From: Pseudomonas sp.
GTDB taxonomy: Bacteria > Pseudomonadota > Gammaproteobacteria > Pseudomonadales > Pseudomonadaceae
Assembly (NCBI RefSeq): GCF_030690725.1
Contig: NZ_JAUYGD010000053.1
Span: 1 to 64,000 of the forward strand
Direction of reading: 5' to 3'
DNA: 64,000 nt
Part shown: in pieces, positions 52,779-62,600 of the stretch
Layout: every line of letters starts with the position of its first letter
Numbering within the stretch: position 1 is the first letter of the stretch
Program-made: the position numbers and the translations under genes
Notes under the pieces: model-generated
Databases searched by the model: none
Told to the model about the DNA's origin: nothing
What the model saw: only the letters and a program-made list of their open reading frames with translations

Positions 52779-53924
52779 TCAGAATGTCCAGCGCAGGGGC
52801 AGGCCGAGCCCGAAGTCGACGGCCGCAGGTAGCTGATAGGCGCTGAGTGGCAGCTCGCTTTCCGGCTTGATGGTCAGTTCGACCATCTGGTTGACCTCGT
52901 CCAGGCGGCTGGCCACGATTTCCCCGGCGATGGTGTCGTGGCTGCCCAGTACGCGTAGCTCAACCGAGTGCACGCGCTCCAGCTTGTCCATTTTCTCGAA
53001 GGGCACGCTGGCCTTGATATGCAGCGGCTGATCCTGCGGTAGCAGATGCATCAGCGGGTCCTGTTTGTAGGCAAAGCCATCCAGACGCGGCTTGGGGAAA
53101 TACAGGGTGCAGTCGCACGGGCTGGCAATCACGGTTTCCACCGTGACGCGGCCGAGCAGCGCCGCCATATCTGGCGCACTCAGGTCTGCCAGTGCAGCAA
53201 CATCGGCCGGGCTGGTCAGGCTGCTGGCCAATTGGGTGGATACGCTGGCCAACGGCTGGCCGCTGGTAACGCTGGTTTGCTCGGCGTTGATCAGGTACTT
53301 GAGATTGCCGTTCTCCGGCATGCTCACGATGTAAGCATTGGCACTGACCACGGCCTGCGCTGCAGGCATATGGAAGAACAGCAGATAGCTCTTGTAGAGA
53401 ATTAGGCTGACAGCCGCCAGCCCCGCACTGAGGAACAGCAGGGTGCCCAATGCCGCTTTCACCCGGTCGCCAGGTGTGCGTGCGCTGGCATGCTTGGTCT
53501 TGCGTTCTTTGATGTAGTTTTCACGCTGCATCACGTTGAACAGGCCGTTGATGTCGGCAATCTCGCCGGACATATAGGCCGAAATGATGTAGCGCAGAAT
53601 GTCGCGCTTCTGCCGATCCAGCTCGACGAACTCGGCGCCGACTTCCTGGCCACGCTGGGAAACGATTTTCACCTTGGTGTCGATGTTCAGGTCGATCTTG
53701 TTCAACTTCAGTCGGATCGACGCAGTGAACAGGCTGCCGAGCTTCATTGGCTGCTCGATCAACAGGCCCAGGCCGCCTAGGGAAATATCCTGTATTTCGC
53801 ATTCCAAACCCTTCAGGCCATTGCCTTCGAGGGTGATGCGGGCCGGTATTTTGGTGCGCACGAACTGACGTTCATCAATCGCTTCGTGAACAACATTTGC
53901 AGGTAAGACAGTGGTGCTACTCAT
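52779..53924 (-). CDS. alg44: Alginate polymerisation protein Alg44 (c-di-GMP receptor)
   Basis: An inner-membrane copolymerase that activates Alg8 when its PilZ domain binds c-di-GMP. The 381-residue product has the PilZ ligand motifs Arg19-x3-Arg23 (RQFVR) and Asp46-x-Ser48-xGG (DISLGG), one membrane helix (about 147-170), and a periplasmic membrane-fusion-like part with the conserved SPCDCTLYFP. Both halves of the c-di-GMP signature are intact, so post-translational control by c-di-GMP is expected. ATG 53924 has AAAGG upstream and lies 17 nt after alg8. Confidence 0.94.
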   Translation of the reverse strand: MSSTTVLPANVVHEAIDERQFVRTKIPARITLEGNGLKGLECEIQDISLGGLGLLIEQPMKLGSLFTASIRLKLNKIDLNIDTKVKIVSQRGQEVGAEFVELDRQKRDILRYIISAYMSGEIADINGLFNVMQRENYIKERKTKHASARTPGDRVKAALGTLLFLSAGLAAVSLILYKSYLLFFHMPAAQAVVSANAYIVSMPENGNLKYLINAEQTSVTSGQPLASVSTQLASSLTSPADVAALADLSAPDMAALLGRVTVETVIASPCDCTLYFPKPRLDGFAYKQDPLMHLLPQDQPLHIKASVPFEKMDKLERVHSVELRVLGSHDTIAGEIVASRLDEVNQMVELTIKPESELPLSAYQLPAAVDFGLGLPLRWTF

Positions 53925-53941
53925 AGCATTCGCGCCTTTAC

Positions 53942-55474
53942 TTAAGGTTGCGTGAGATCTAGCAGGACCGAAATGACCCCGAAGAAAATGGCGATGGAGG
54001 ACAGCAGCATCGCCTTCGAAGTCCATCGGTTAAGGGCTGCATCGAAACTGACGCTGCCATTGCTGAGTGTGGTTTTTTGCCGGGTCCAGCTCTGCCGGTC
54101 CATGTGGAACATGGTGTAAACCTTCATCACCGAGCCGACGATCTGGTTGTAATACAGAACGAACGGGTAAATCGGGTCCACCGGGTGCTTGCTGAAGAAG
54201 AACAGCAGGGTCACCAGGGTGCGTGACAGCAACACCCAGAACAGGTACAGCAGCAGGTACTGGATGCCGAACAGCAGGCCGGCCACGACTGATGCGCTCA
54301 AGCCCATCAGGCAGGTCCACATGGACACCCGCTGGTCGTAGAGCACGTACATGGTGAACAGGCCCAGGCGTTCAATACCCAGTAATTTGGTGATGCGAAA
54401 ATTCTGCCGCAGCGAGTTGCCATACCAGCGGTACATCAGTTGGCGGGTCGCGCGCAGGAAGCTGCTGTCTGGTGGATGTTCGACCGTCAGGGTGTGGCTG
54501 TCGGGTACGTAAAAGGTGTCCCAGCCCGAGCGCATCAGGCTAAACCAGGAAGACTTATCGTCGCCGGTAAGGAATTGGAAGCGCCCCAGGCGCCAGTGAT
54601 CGAGAAAGTCGGCCTCTACATCTTTGATGAACTCGGGGTCGGTCATCACACTGGCGCGGAAGAATGACAGGCGCCCAGTCATGGTCAGTACGCGTTTGGA
54701 TAGCGCCATCGAGCACATGTTGATGTGCCGCTGGACGAAACGCATGGTGTGCCACTCCTGCATCAGCTTGCTGCCTTCCACCTCGCAGAATTCATTGGTA
54801 GTAAGGCCGCCGACGCTGGGCAGGTAGGCGAACATGGTCACTGCGCGCTCCACGCAGCCGGGCAGCATCATGGTGTCGCCGTCGACCACGCCGACGACTG
54901 CGTTTTCCAGTGGCATCTGCCGCGACAGAGCGCGAAAGGCATGGGCCAGACCGTCGCGTTTACCGGTGCCGCGGGCGCGAACGATGATCAGTTTGATGTC
55001 ATCACGCCCGCGCACTTCCTGACGCATGATGTCCTTGATGAAGTTCTCATCACCTTTCTCCACGATCGAGGCGATGATCGTGCAGGGCACGGGCAGGCGC
55101 TGAACTTCCTGAAATACCGACTGATAGACCTTGTAGGTGGTATGAGTCGGAATGCGGAAGCTGGTGACGACCATGAACATATGCTCGGGCAACGCTGCCG
55201 CGCCCATGCGCTCCACTGCTTTGCGCATGCGCGGGAAGCGCCAGTGCAGGAAGTACATACCGCGCGTGTAGTGAATCGCCGCATTGCCGTAGCGCCACAT
55301 GCCCAGGGCGCCGATCAGAAAGATAAATTTCTGATGCGACGGGTCCAGGTAGCTCGGGTCGATCATTTCGGAGGCGAGTGCGATCAATGCGATCAGGCAG
55401 GCCCAGCCGCACAGCTTGCCGAACGCTGGCGAAGTCTCGATCCACTTCAGTGCCCCTACAAAAAACCTAAGCAT
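53942..55474 (-). CDS. alg8: Mannuronan synthase catalytic subunit Alg8
   Basis: A family 2 glycosyltransferase of the inner membrane that polymerises mannuronate from GDP-mannuronate. The 510-residue product has two N-terminal helices (about 20-65), a cytoplasmic GT-A domain with DGD (198-200), KDVEADF and TGDDKS, an acceptor motif RQLMYRWYGN, and C-terminal helices (LSASVVAGLLFGIQYLLLYLFWVLL). All substrate and metal motifs are kept. GAGGA lies 10 nt before the ATG. It lies 75 nt after algA, which is not its usual upstream neighbour (normally algD). Confidence 0.95.
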   Translation of the reverse strand: MLRFFVGALKWIETSPAFGKLCGWACLIALIALASEMIDPSYLDPSHQKFIFLIGALGMWRYGNAAIHYTRGMYFLHWRFPRMRKAVERMGAAALPEHMFMVVTSFRIPTHTTYKVYQSVFQEVQRLPVPCTIIASIVEKGDENFIKDIMRQEVRGRDDIKLIIVRARGTGKRDGLAHAFRALSRQMPLENAVVGVVDGDTMMLPGCVERAVTMFAYLPSVGGLTTNEFCEVEGSKLMQEWHTMRFVQRHINMCSMALSKRVLTMTGRLSFFRASVMTDPEFIKDVEADFLDHWRLGRFQFLTGDDKSSWFSLMRSGWDTFYVPDSHTLTVEHPPDSSFLRATRQLMYRWYGNSLRQNFRITKLLGIERLGLFTMYVLYDQRVSMWTCLMGLSASVVAGLLFGIQYLLLYLFWVLLSRTLVTLLFFFSKHPVDPIYPFVLYYNQIVGSVMKVYTMFHMDRQSWTRQKTTLSNGSVSFDAALNRWTSKAMLLSSIAIFFGVISVLLDLTQP

Positions 55475-55549
55475 GCGTCATGCTTCCTCCATTGAAGCCG
55501 TTCTCTACCGCGAGGCGTTGAGCCATGCGGCCCCGGAACCGGGCCTTGA

Positions 55550-56977
55550 TTAGTTGACCGTGGTGTCTGTACGGCCGTAGACGTCTTCGAAGCGCTCGAT
55601 GTCGTCCTCACCTAGGTAGCTGCCCGACTGCACCTCGATGATTTCCAGAGGAATCTTGCCGGGGTTAGACAGGCGATGAATGGCGGCGATGGGGATGTAG
55701 GTCGACTGGTTTTCCCAGAGCAGGAATGACTTCTCGTCGCAGGTCACCCGCGCCGTTCCCGATACCACAATCCAGTGCTCGGCCCGGTGGTGATGCTTCT
55801 GCAGCGACAGGCTGGCGCCCGGTTTGACGACGATGCGTTTGACCTGAAAACGATTGCCGCTGTCGATGGAGTCATAGCTGCCCCACGGGCGATAGACCTG
55901 GCAATGATCCTGCGCTTCCGTACGGCCCTGGGCAGTCAGGGTGTTGACCAACTGTTTGACGTCCTGCACGCGGTCCTTGTGCGCAACCATTACGGCATCC
56001 TTGGTTTCCACCACCACCACGTCATCCAGGCCGACCAGGGTTACCAGCTTGCTCTGGCTATGCACCAGGCAGTTGTGGCTGTCATGCATCACCACGTCGC
56101 CGGCGTGACTGTTGCCGTTGCTGTCCTTGTCCTGAACGTCCCACAGCGCCGACCAGGAGCCGACATCGTTCCAGCCAGCGGCGAGCGGCACCACGCAGGC
56201 ACGATCAGTTTTTTCCATCACGGCGTAGTCGATGGAATTATCCGGACAGCATTCAAAAGAGCCCGGGTCGATACGGATGAACTCCAGGTCAGCCTTGCTG
56301 CGACTCAGGGCCAGTTGGCAGGTGTCATAGATGTCGGGGTCGTGGCGTTGCAGTTCTTCCAGATAACGGCTGCAGCGGAACAAGAACATGCCGCTGTTCC
56401 AGAAGTAGTCGCCCTGTGCGACAAACGCGCTGGCGGTGGCCAGATCGGGTTTTTCGACAAACTGCTCAACCTGCAAAACACCGGCAGACAACCCGGCTTT
56501 TGCGCCGCCGGTCTTGATGTAGCCATAGCCTGTTTCTGCGCGCTCAGCCGGCACGCCAAACAGCACCATCTCGCCTTGCTCCGCCGCTTTACGGGCCACG
56601 CCGAGCGCCGTATGGAAAACCTGCAGGTCGTCGATCACATGGTCAGCCGGCAAAACCAGCAGCAACTCGTCGCGACCTTCGGCGAGCAGGTGCATCGCGG
56701 CAATCGCCACGGCTGGCGCAGTATTGCGACCGAAAGGTTCGAGCAGGATGCTTTGTGCCTTGCAATCGATGGCAGCGAGCTGCTCGCTGACAATAAAACG
56801 ATGTTCTTCATTGCACACCACAATGGGTTTGCCCATGCCCTCAAGCGCCAGGCGCTTGAGGGTTTGCTGGAACATCGTGGCGCTACCGGTGAGGGCTAGG
56901 AACTGCTTTGGGTACAGCTTGCGCGAGAGCGGCCAGAGCCGAGATCCGCTACCGCCGGATAAAATCAGAGGAATCAT
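55550..56977 (-). CDS. algA: Mannose-1-phosphate guanylyltransferase / mannose-6-phosphate isomerase AlgA
   Basis: A bifunctional enzyme for the first and third steps of GDP-mannose supply (fructose-6-P to mannose-6-P; mannose-1-P plus GTP to GDP-mannose). The 475-residue product has the nucleotidyltransferase motif GGSGSRLWPLSRKLYPKQ (8-25) and the C-terminal cupin isomerase with QKHHHRAEHW zinc ligands. AAGGAG lies 8 nt before the ATG at 56977. In known Pseudomonas clusters algA is last; here it is second, 117 nt after algD. Other paralogues (pslB/wbpW type) are possible names, but position in this cluster argues for algA. Confidence 0.93.
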   Translation of the reverse strand: MIPLILSGGSGSRLWPLSRKLYPKQFLALTGSATMFQQTLKRLALEGMGKPIVVCNEEHRFIVSEQLAAIDCKAQSILLEPFGRNTAPAVAIAAMHLLAEGRDELLLVLPADHVIDDLQVFHTALGVARKAAEQGEMVLFGVPAERAETGYGYIKTGGAKAGLSAGVLQVEQFVEKPDLATASAFVAQGDYFWNSGMFLFRCSRYLEELQRHDPDIYDTCQLALSRSKADLEFIRIDPGSFECCPDNSIDYAVMEKTDRACVVPLAAGWNDVGSWSALWDVQDKDSNGNSHAGDVVMHDSHNCLVHSQSKLVTLVGLDDVVVVETKDAVMVAHKDRVQDVKQLVNTLTAQGRTEAQDHCQVYRPWGSYDSIDSGNRFQVKRIVVKPGASLSLQKHHHRAEHWIVVSGTARVTCDEKSFLLWENQSTYIPIAAIHRLSNPGKIPLEIIEVQSGSYLGEDDIERFEDVYGRTDTTVN

Positions 56978-57048
56978 GTTGTCACTCCTTGTAAACATCG
57001 ATTCAGATCGTGTCGGCAGTAGCATTGGCAATGCGCCGCAGTCGAGCT

Positions 57049-57072
57049 GGCGGCACCTATAGCGGTGCCGCC
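57049..57072. promoter_or_regulatory. Perfect hairpin in the algD-algA spacer
   Basis: GGCGGCACC (57049..57057) pairs exactly with GGTGCCGCC (57064..57072) around TATAGC. On the minus strand it is not followed by a T-run, so it is not a classical terminator for algD. It may protect the algD message 3' end, pause transcription or bind a protein. Confidence 0.6.
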
Positions 57073-57094
57073 TTTACTGTTGTTGATTGTTGGT

Positions 57095-58405
57095 TTACCA
57101 GCAGATGCCTTCCTTGGTCGCGCTGGTGGTGTGTTCCATAAAGCCGACCAGGTCGAGGATCTGTTTATCCTCACCGACGTTCTGCAGCACTTGCGCGAAG
57201 CGTGCATCGCCGTTGCCGATGATCAGCACGTCAGATGCCGATACCACCTCATCAAGCTCTTTGCACAGCAGCGAGGAAACGTGAGGGATCTTCGACTCGA
57301 TGTATTCCTTGTTCGCCCCGAAAACCCGCGCGTATTCGACGTTGCTGTCGAAAATCCGCAGCTCGTAACCCTTGCCGATCAGCATCTCGGCCAGTTCAAC
57401 CAGCGGGCTTTCGCGCAGGTCATCGGTGCCGGCCTTGAAGCTCAGGCCGAGCAGGCCGATCTTGCGTTTGTCATAGCTGGCGACCATGTCGTAGGCGCGC
57501 TGCACCTGGGCACGGTTGCTCGGCATGATGGATGCCAGCAGCGGGTGCTCGACATCCATCTGCCCTGCACGGTAGGTCAGGGCGCGGACGTCCTTGGGCA
57601 GGCAGGAGCCGCCAAATGCGTAGCCTGGGCGCAGGTAGTAGCGCGACAGGTTGAGCTTGTGGTCCTGACACACCACATCCATCACTTCACGGCCATCGAC
57701 GCCGCATGCCTTGGCGATGTTGCCGATCTCGTTGGCGAAGCTGACCTTGGTCGCATGCCAGACGTTGCAGGTGTACTTGATCATTTCCGCGACTTCGATC
57801 GATTTGCGGATGATCGGTGCATCCAGCTCGCTGTAGAGCTCTTGCAGCAGGTCACCGGACTGCTCGTCCAGTTCACCGATAACGGTCATGGCCGGGAAGT
57901 CGTAGTCCTTGATTGCCGTGCTTTCGCGGAGAAATTCTGGGTTGGTGGCGACGCCAAAGTCGATGCCAGCCTTCTTGCCGGAGGCGGCTTCGATCAGGGG
58001 AATCACTACGTTGTTGACGGTGCCTGGCAGAACGGTGCTGCGTACCACCACGGTGTGGCGGTCCTGCTTGTCGCGCAGCGCTTCACCGATCTGCTTGCAC
58101 ACGGATTCCATATAGCCGAGGTCGAGATCGCCGTTGCGCTTGCTTGGTGTGCCTACGGCAATAAAGGACAGTTCACTTGCCAGAACCGCTGCGCCTACGT
58201 CGGTCGTCCCGCGCAGCAGGCCGGAATTGACGCCGGCTTCGAGCAGCTCGGCAAGGCCGGGTTCAACGATGGGGGATTTGCCTTGATTGATCAGGTCAAT
58301 CTTCGGTTGTGATACATCGACCCCGATGACTTCATGTCCGCGCGCTGACAAACAGCCGGCACAGACAGCGCCTACGTAGCCCAATCCGAAAATACTGATT
58401 CTCAT
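57095..58405 (-). CDS. algD: GDP-mannose 6-dehydrogenase AlgD
   Basis: The committed step: oxidises GDP-mannose to GDP-mannuronate with two NAD+. The 436-residue product, the same length as in P. aeruginosa, has the NAD-binding GLGYVGAV motif (7-14), catalytic Cys268 in GGSCLPKD, and the three-domain UDP/GDP-sugar dehydrogenase layout. AGAGGG lies 6 nt before the ATG at 58405. It is the first gene of the cluster, with a 488-nt gene-free region upstream. Confidence 0.97.
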   Translation of the reverse strand: MRISIFGLGYVGAVCAGCLSARGHEVIGVDVSQPKIDLINQGKSPIVEPGLAELLEAGVNSGLLRGTTDVGAAVLASELSFIAVGTPSKRNGDLDLGYMESVCKQIGEALRDKQDRHTVVVRSTVLPGTVNNVVIPLIEAASGKKAGIDFGVATNPEFLRESTAIKDYDFPAMTVIGELDEQSGDLLQELYSELDAPIIRKSIEVAEMIKYTCNVWHATKVSFANEIGNIAKACGVDGREVMDVVCQDHKLNLSRYYLRPGYAFGGSCLPKDVRALTYRAGQMDVEHPLLASIMPSNRAQVQRAYDMVASYDKRKIGLLGLSFKAGTDDLRESPLVELAEMLIGKGYELRIFDSNVEYARVFGANKEYIESKIPHVSSLLCKELDEVVSASDVLIIGNGDARFAQVLQNVGEDKQILDLVGFMEHTTSATKEGICW

Positions 58406-58893
58406 AGATCCCTCTCTCAATTAGTGAACAGTCGGCTTAACGCGATGCCAACTTCCATATTCATTAGTACGCCGGGAACATTTCTTAATCGTGACTAACT
58501 GCGATTAAGAAGTGGCGGCAGCTGAATTGGCGCGGATACTAAGTTGGCTGTTTTTGCTCTTCAAGCAAAACATGAACCAATTTGTGATTATTTTTTATTT
58601 GCTAGTTGTGTTGTTATTTTTATCTTTAAAAACAATAACTTATAGTTTGATATTTTTCAGGCGCCAAAAAGTAGTTATCAATAAGAGTGTTATAAATATG
58701 GCGCCATAAAAATAGCGCCATTTATGCACGGTTATATATCGCGGTAGGGTTTGTTTGCGCGGAAGTTGTGCATTTTCGCACTTTGTTGCACTGCGCAGAG
58801 GTGGGAGGCGGTTAAGCGGGGGGTAGTGGATGAGGCGTGCGGGACTTGGGCGTCAACAGTTGCTGTCGCCCGGATGCAAAGAGGAGGGGGGGG
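58406..58893 (-). promoter_or_regulatory. algD upstream control region
   Basis: Gene-free and strongly AT-rich (about 58590..58700), as expected for a regulated promoter. A weak AlgU-type match lies on the minus strand: CCAACTT at about 58542..58548 and TCAGC 15-16 nt later; the classical GAACTT/TCTGA pair was not found, nor a clear sigma-54 box. It includes the palindrome at 58482..58511 and a 7-bp hairpin ATGGCGC/GCGCCAT at 58698..58721 that may end the ykgJ-like transcript. Short open frames here lack codon bias. Confidence 0.55.
58482..58511. promoter_or_regulatory. Perfect 10-bp inverted repeat upstream of algD
   Basis: TTCTTAATCG (58482..58491), spacer TGACTAACTG, then CGATTAAGAA (58502..58511): exact arms with a spacer of about one helical turn, 77 nt before the algD ATG. 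Spacing fits a dimeric regulator site, or a leader hairpin if the transcript starts further upstream. No T-run follows on the minus strand. Regulator unknown. Confidence 0.7.
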
Positions 58894-59301
58894 TTAGTTC
58901 TTCGGCTTGTACGCGCAATAGCCTGGGCGGGGGCCGATCTTCGGGTGGTTGCGGCAGGTATCCGGACGCTTTTCGTAGATGGTGCACAGGCGGGTTTTGC
59001 GGTCGAGGTAGTAGCAGTCGTTGTTGCTCATGCGGGTCAGGGTGAAGATGCCCGACTTCTGGTGGAAGCGTTCGACGATGCCGTCTTTCTGTAGGCGCTT
59101 GGCGATGTTCTTCAGCGGCTCGCTGCGTTCGAATTCATCGACTACGCCGATGCGGATCAGGTCGTTCAGTCGTGCTTCGACCGGCAACGTGCAGCAGCTG
59201 GACATGCAGCTGTGGCACATATCAGCGGTGTATTTGGCCCAGGTTTCCAGGCGATCAAGTTCGGCGGCGGCAATCAGGTTGTTTTTCATCAGCGCAGGCA
59301 T
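58894..59301 (-). CDS. YkgJ-type zinc/iron-chelating cysteine-cluster protein
   Basis: A 135-residue cytoplasmic protein of the CxxCxxCC family. The cysteine cluster is CHSCMSSCC (about 29-37); further cysteines are in DCYYL, RLCTIYEKRPDTCRNHP and GYCAYKP. The family is thought to bind zinc or an iron-sulfur centre; function is not established. ATG 59301 or 59289; neither has a strong ribosome-binding site. It reads toward algD but a hairpin and a long AT-rich region separate them. Confidence 0.85.
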   Translation of the reverse strand: MPALMKNNLIAAAELDRLETWAKYTADMCHSCMSSCCTLPVEARLNDLIRIGVVDEFERSEPLKNIAKRLQKDGIVERFHQKSGIFTLTRMSNNDCYYLDRKTRLCTIYEKRPDTCRNHPKIGPRPGYCAYKPKN

Positions 59302-59606
59302 GCATCAGTTGTGCGGCGCGCGATGATAGCGGCCTTGCGGCGTTTGTGAATGACTATCTGCCGGCTGGTCATGGTTTGTGCGGTTGTGGCCGGGGCAATT
59401 CTTTATGTCTACCGTCCATGGCAGACACCCTTCGGGCCGTTGCTGCGCAACGTTAAAAATGGCTCCTGCCATTTTTTGCTGTGCTGTGATGCGTGCGGCA
59501 TTCGTCTCTCTGGGTATGCACCGGTCGGGCTCCTATACTGCTGCGCAGTTTGCGCCGCTGGCCGGGCAACAGGATGTTCGGGTTTAGCTGAATAGGAACG
59601 CGCTGC
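59302..59606. other. Spacer between the YkgJ-like gene and DUF2339 gene
   Basis: No gene seen. It must hold the divergent promoters. The dispersed palindrome at 59451..59478 lies in its middle. Short open frames on the plus strand are Cys-rich and look spurious. Confidence 0.5.
59451..59478. repeat. Short dispersed palindrome, copy 2
   Basis: CGTTAAAAATGGCTCC followed by TGCCATTTTTTG; arms AAAAATGGC and GCCATTTTT. Nearly identical to 20517..20547. Upstream of it TTGCTGCGCAA is a small palindrome that may belong to the repeat. Confidence 0.7.
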
Positions 59607-62600
59607 ATGCAATGGATTTTCATGCTGGTGGGGTTGGTGCTCGGTGCCTTGGCGGATGAGACGCTGACGGCTTCGCTGCTGGGTGCATTACTGGGCCTGG
59701 GCCTTGGTCAGGCGCTCAAGCTGCATGGGCTGGAACGCGAGAATGCCGCGCTAACGGCGCAGCTCAAGGCCTTTTCTCAGCGTTTCGAGCAGGGTACTGC
59801 GGCGCTGTATGAGCGTTTGCTTAAGTTGGAGCAGGGCGCCACGCCAGCCCCCGAGGCGCCACCGCTCAGCACTGTTGCCGAACCCGAGCCTGAGCCGATT
59901 GCCTCTGCCCAGGCGGCCGAACCCGAACTGGACTGGACCCTAGACTTTGTCCTGCCTGAGCCCGCTCCCGAGCCTGTCGTAGCCAGGCAGGCTACGCCTC
60001 AACCCGCAGACGCTGCGCCGATCAAGCCGCCCGCTAAGCCATGGAAACCTGCCGAACCGCGTCAGCCAACTCTGCTTGAACGGGGCTTTACTGCGGCCAA
60101 GGACTGGTTGCTGGGCGGTAATACGGTGCTACGCGTAGGTGTGGTGCTGCTGTTTCTCGGTCTGGCCTTCCTGCTGCGTTACGCCACCGAAGGCGTGGTG
60201 GTGCCAGTGGAGTTGCGCTATGCCAGCGTTGCCGCCAGCGCCGTGGCGCTGTTGGCTCTAGGCTGGTGGTTGCGCCTGCGTAACCCCAACTATGCGCTGA
60301 TGCTGCAGGGTACTGGGATCGCGGTGCTGTACCTGACGGTGTTTGCCGCCATGCGCCTGCATCCGTTGCTGGACCCCGGCGTGGCGCTGGGCCTGCTGGT
60401 GCTGGTGACGGTGTTTTCGGCGATTCTGGCGGTCAAGCAGAATGCCCTGGGCCTTGCGGCTGCAGCGGCTCTGGGCGGTTTCGCTGCGCCGATTCTAACG
60501 TCTACCGGCAGCGGCAATCATGTGGCGCTGTTCAGCTACTTCGCCCTGCTCAATGCTGGGATCTTTGCCATCGCCTGGTTCAAGGCCTGGCGCCTGCTCA
60601 ACCTGATCGGCTTTGTCGGCACCTTCGGCATCGGTTTCGCTTGGGGCATCCGCTCCTATACGCCGGAACTGCTGTGGAGCACCGAGCCGTTTCTGATTCT
60701 GTTCTTCCTGATGTATGTGGCCATCGGTCTGCTGTTTGCCCGGCGCAAGCTGCGCGAGGCTCTGGACGCGCCCGAGGATCGCGATGCGCTGCTGCGCTGG
60801 GCGGCGCGCAAGGGCGACTACATAGATGCCACCGTGCTGTTCGGTCCGCCGCTGGTGGGCTTTGGTCTGCAGTTCGCCCTGGTGCAGCATATCGAGTTTG
60901 CTGCGGCCTTTAGCGCCCTGGCGTTGGGATTGTTCTACCTAGTATTGGCACGGCTGCTGGTCGGTCGCACCGGTGACCGCGCTGTGTTGCTGGTGGAGAC
61001 CTGCCTGGCGCTGGGTGTGGTGTTCGGCAGCCTGGCGATTCCCTTGGGTCTGGATGCGCGCTGGACCTCGGCCGCCTGGGCGGTGGAAGGCGCGGGTATT
61101 TTCTGGCTCGGCCTGCGTCAGCAACGCAGCCTGGCCCGGGCGTTTGCCCTGTTGCTGCAGTTTGGCGCAGCGCTGGCGTTTGCCATCGGCTTGCGCGGCG
61201 GTGAGTTGGCTCTGCTGGACGGCGCGCCGCTGGGCGCGTTGATGCTCGGGGTGGCCTTGCTGTTCAGCTACTGGCAGTTGCGCCAGGACACGGAGCACGC
61301 CAGCAGCTGGGAAGTGCGCGGGCTGCCGCTGCTGGCCTGCGCCGGACTGGCCTTCCTTTATCTGATTGCACCACTGCTGTTTGCCGCACAGGGCACGGCG
61401 ATCAGCTGGGCCCTGGCCGGTCTACTGACCCTGTGGCTGGGCCTGCGCATACAGGCGCGGAGTTTCCTGTTCAGCGCCTTTGCCGTGCAGTTGCTTGGTG
61501 GTCTGGTGTTTATGCTGGACATGGCCGGTAATGCATCCAGCGGTATGGGCGGCTTCTCTGCCGGTTGGCAGGGCTTGTTGACCTCGTCCTTGATCGGCTT
61601 CGGCCTGATCGCCGGCATGCTGCTGGCCGCCCGTGATCCGCAGGTCGGCGCTGATCGCCGTCTGCTGCGCGGCCTGTCCGTGGTGCTGCTGGTGGGGCTG
61701 GTGTTTCTCAATCTGGCGGTGCTGTTCGTTCTGCCCTGGGCTACGGCCAGCGCGGTATGGGGCGGCAGCGGCCTGTTGATTATCTGGCTCAGCCTGCATC
61801 TGCAGCAGCGCGCCAGTTTTGTCTTCGGCCTGTTGTTGCAGGTGCTGGCGGGGCTGGTGTTCCTTGCGGTCAGCCCGCTGCTATTCGGCCAGCTGTCGGC
61901 CGAGGGGCTACGGCCGCTGGCCCATATGGATTTCTGGACGCCGCTGGTACTTGGCGTCGCCGCCCTGGTCGGCGCCTGGCGTTTGCAACAGCTGGCGCGT
62001 CGCGAGGCGCCCAGCGCCCTGGGTAATTTCAGTTTGCTTGGCTTGGCGCAGATGCTGCTGGTGTGGGGTGCGGCCTGGTGGGCGTTGGCACTGAGCAGTG
62101 AAGTGCTGCGATTTGTCGCCGCTGAATGGCAGAGTAGCGCCTTGCTCGCGCTGTTGGCGGCTAGCGTCGCCCTGGCGGCATTCCTTGCGCCGCGCACACG
62201 CTGGGCCGAACTGGCGCTACTGTGTTGCCTGCTGACGCCGCTGGCCGGCGTGGTGCTGCTGCATGCCTGGCACCTGCACTATCACCCGGCAGCGCAGTTT
62301 GGCTGGCTGTCCTGGACGCTGCTGTTCGCCGTGCACTTCTGGGCGCTACGGCGTTTGGCTGTACAGCTGCCGGCGGGGGCGCTGAGCGCGGCCCATGTGC
62401 TCGGCTGCTGGTTGCTGCTGGGCGTGCTGGCGCTGGAGTTGCGCTACCTGCTGCTGGCGCTTTCAGAGCATTACAACGCCTGGCGCTGGCTGGGCTGGGC
62501 GCTGCTGCCGAGTGCCTATCTGTGGCTGATGGCGTTGCCTCGTCGCTGGCCTTGGCCGCTGGCGGCCTATCCGCGGGAATACCGTTTGCTGGCGGCGGCG

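Noticed and set aside
55550..56977. Naming the guanylyltransferase pslB or wbpW
   Set aside because: Sequence alone cannot separate these paralogues, but it lies within the alginate cluster next to algD, so algA is the better name.
58525..58550. AlgU (sigma-22) promoter for algD
   Set aside because: Only CAACTT and TCAGC were found with 15-16 nt spacing; too far from GAACTT-N16-TCTGA to list as a promoter on its own.
58512..58709. A 65-codon hydrophobic open frame upstream of algD
   Set aside because: Lies in the AT-rich control region, where hydrophobic codons arise by composition; no ribosome-binding site.
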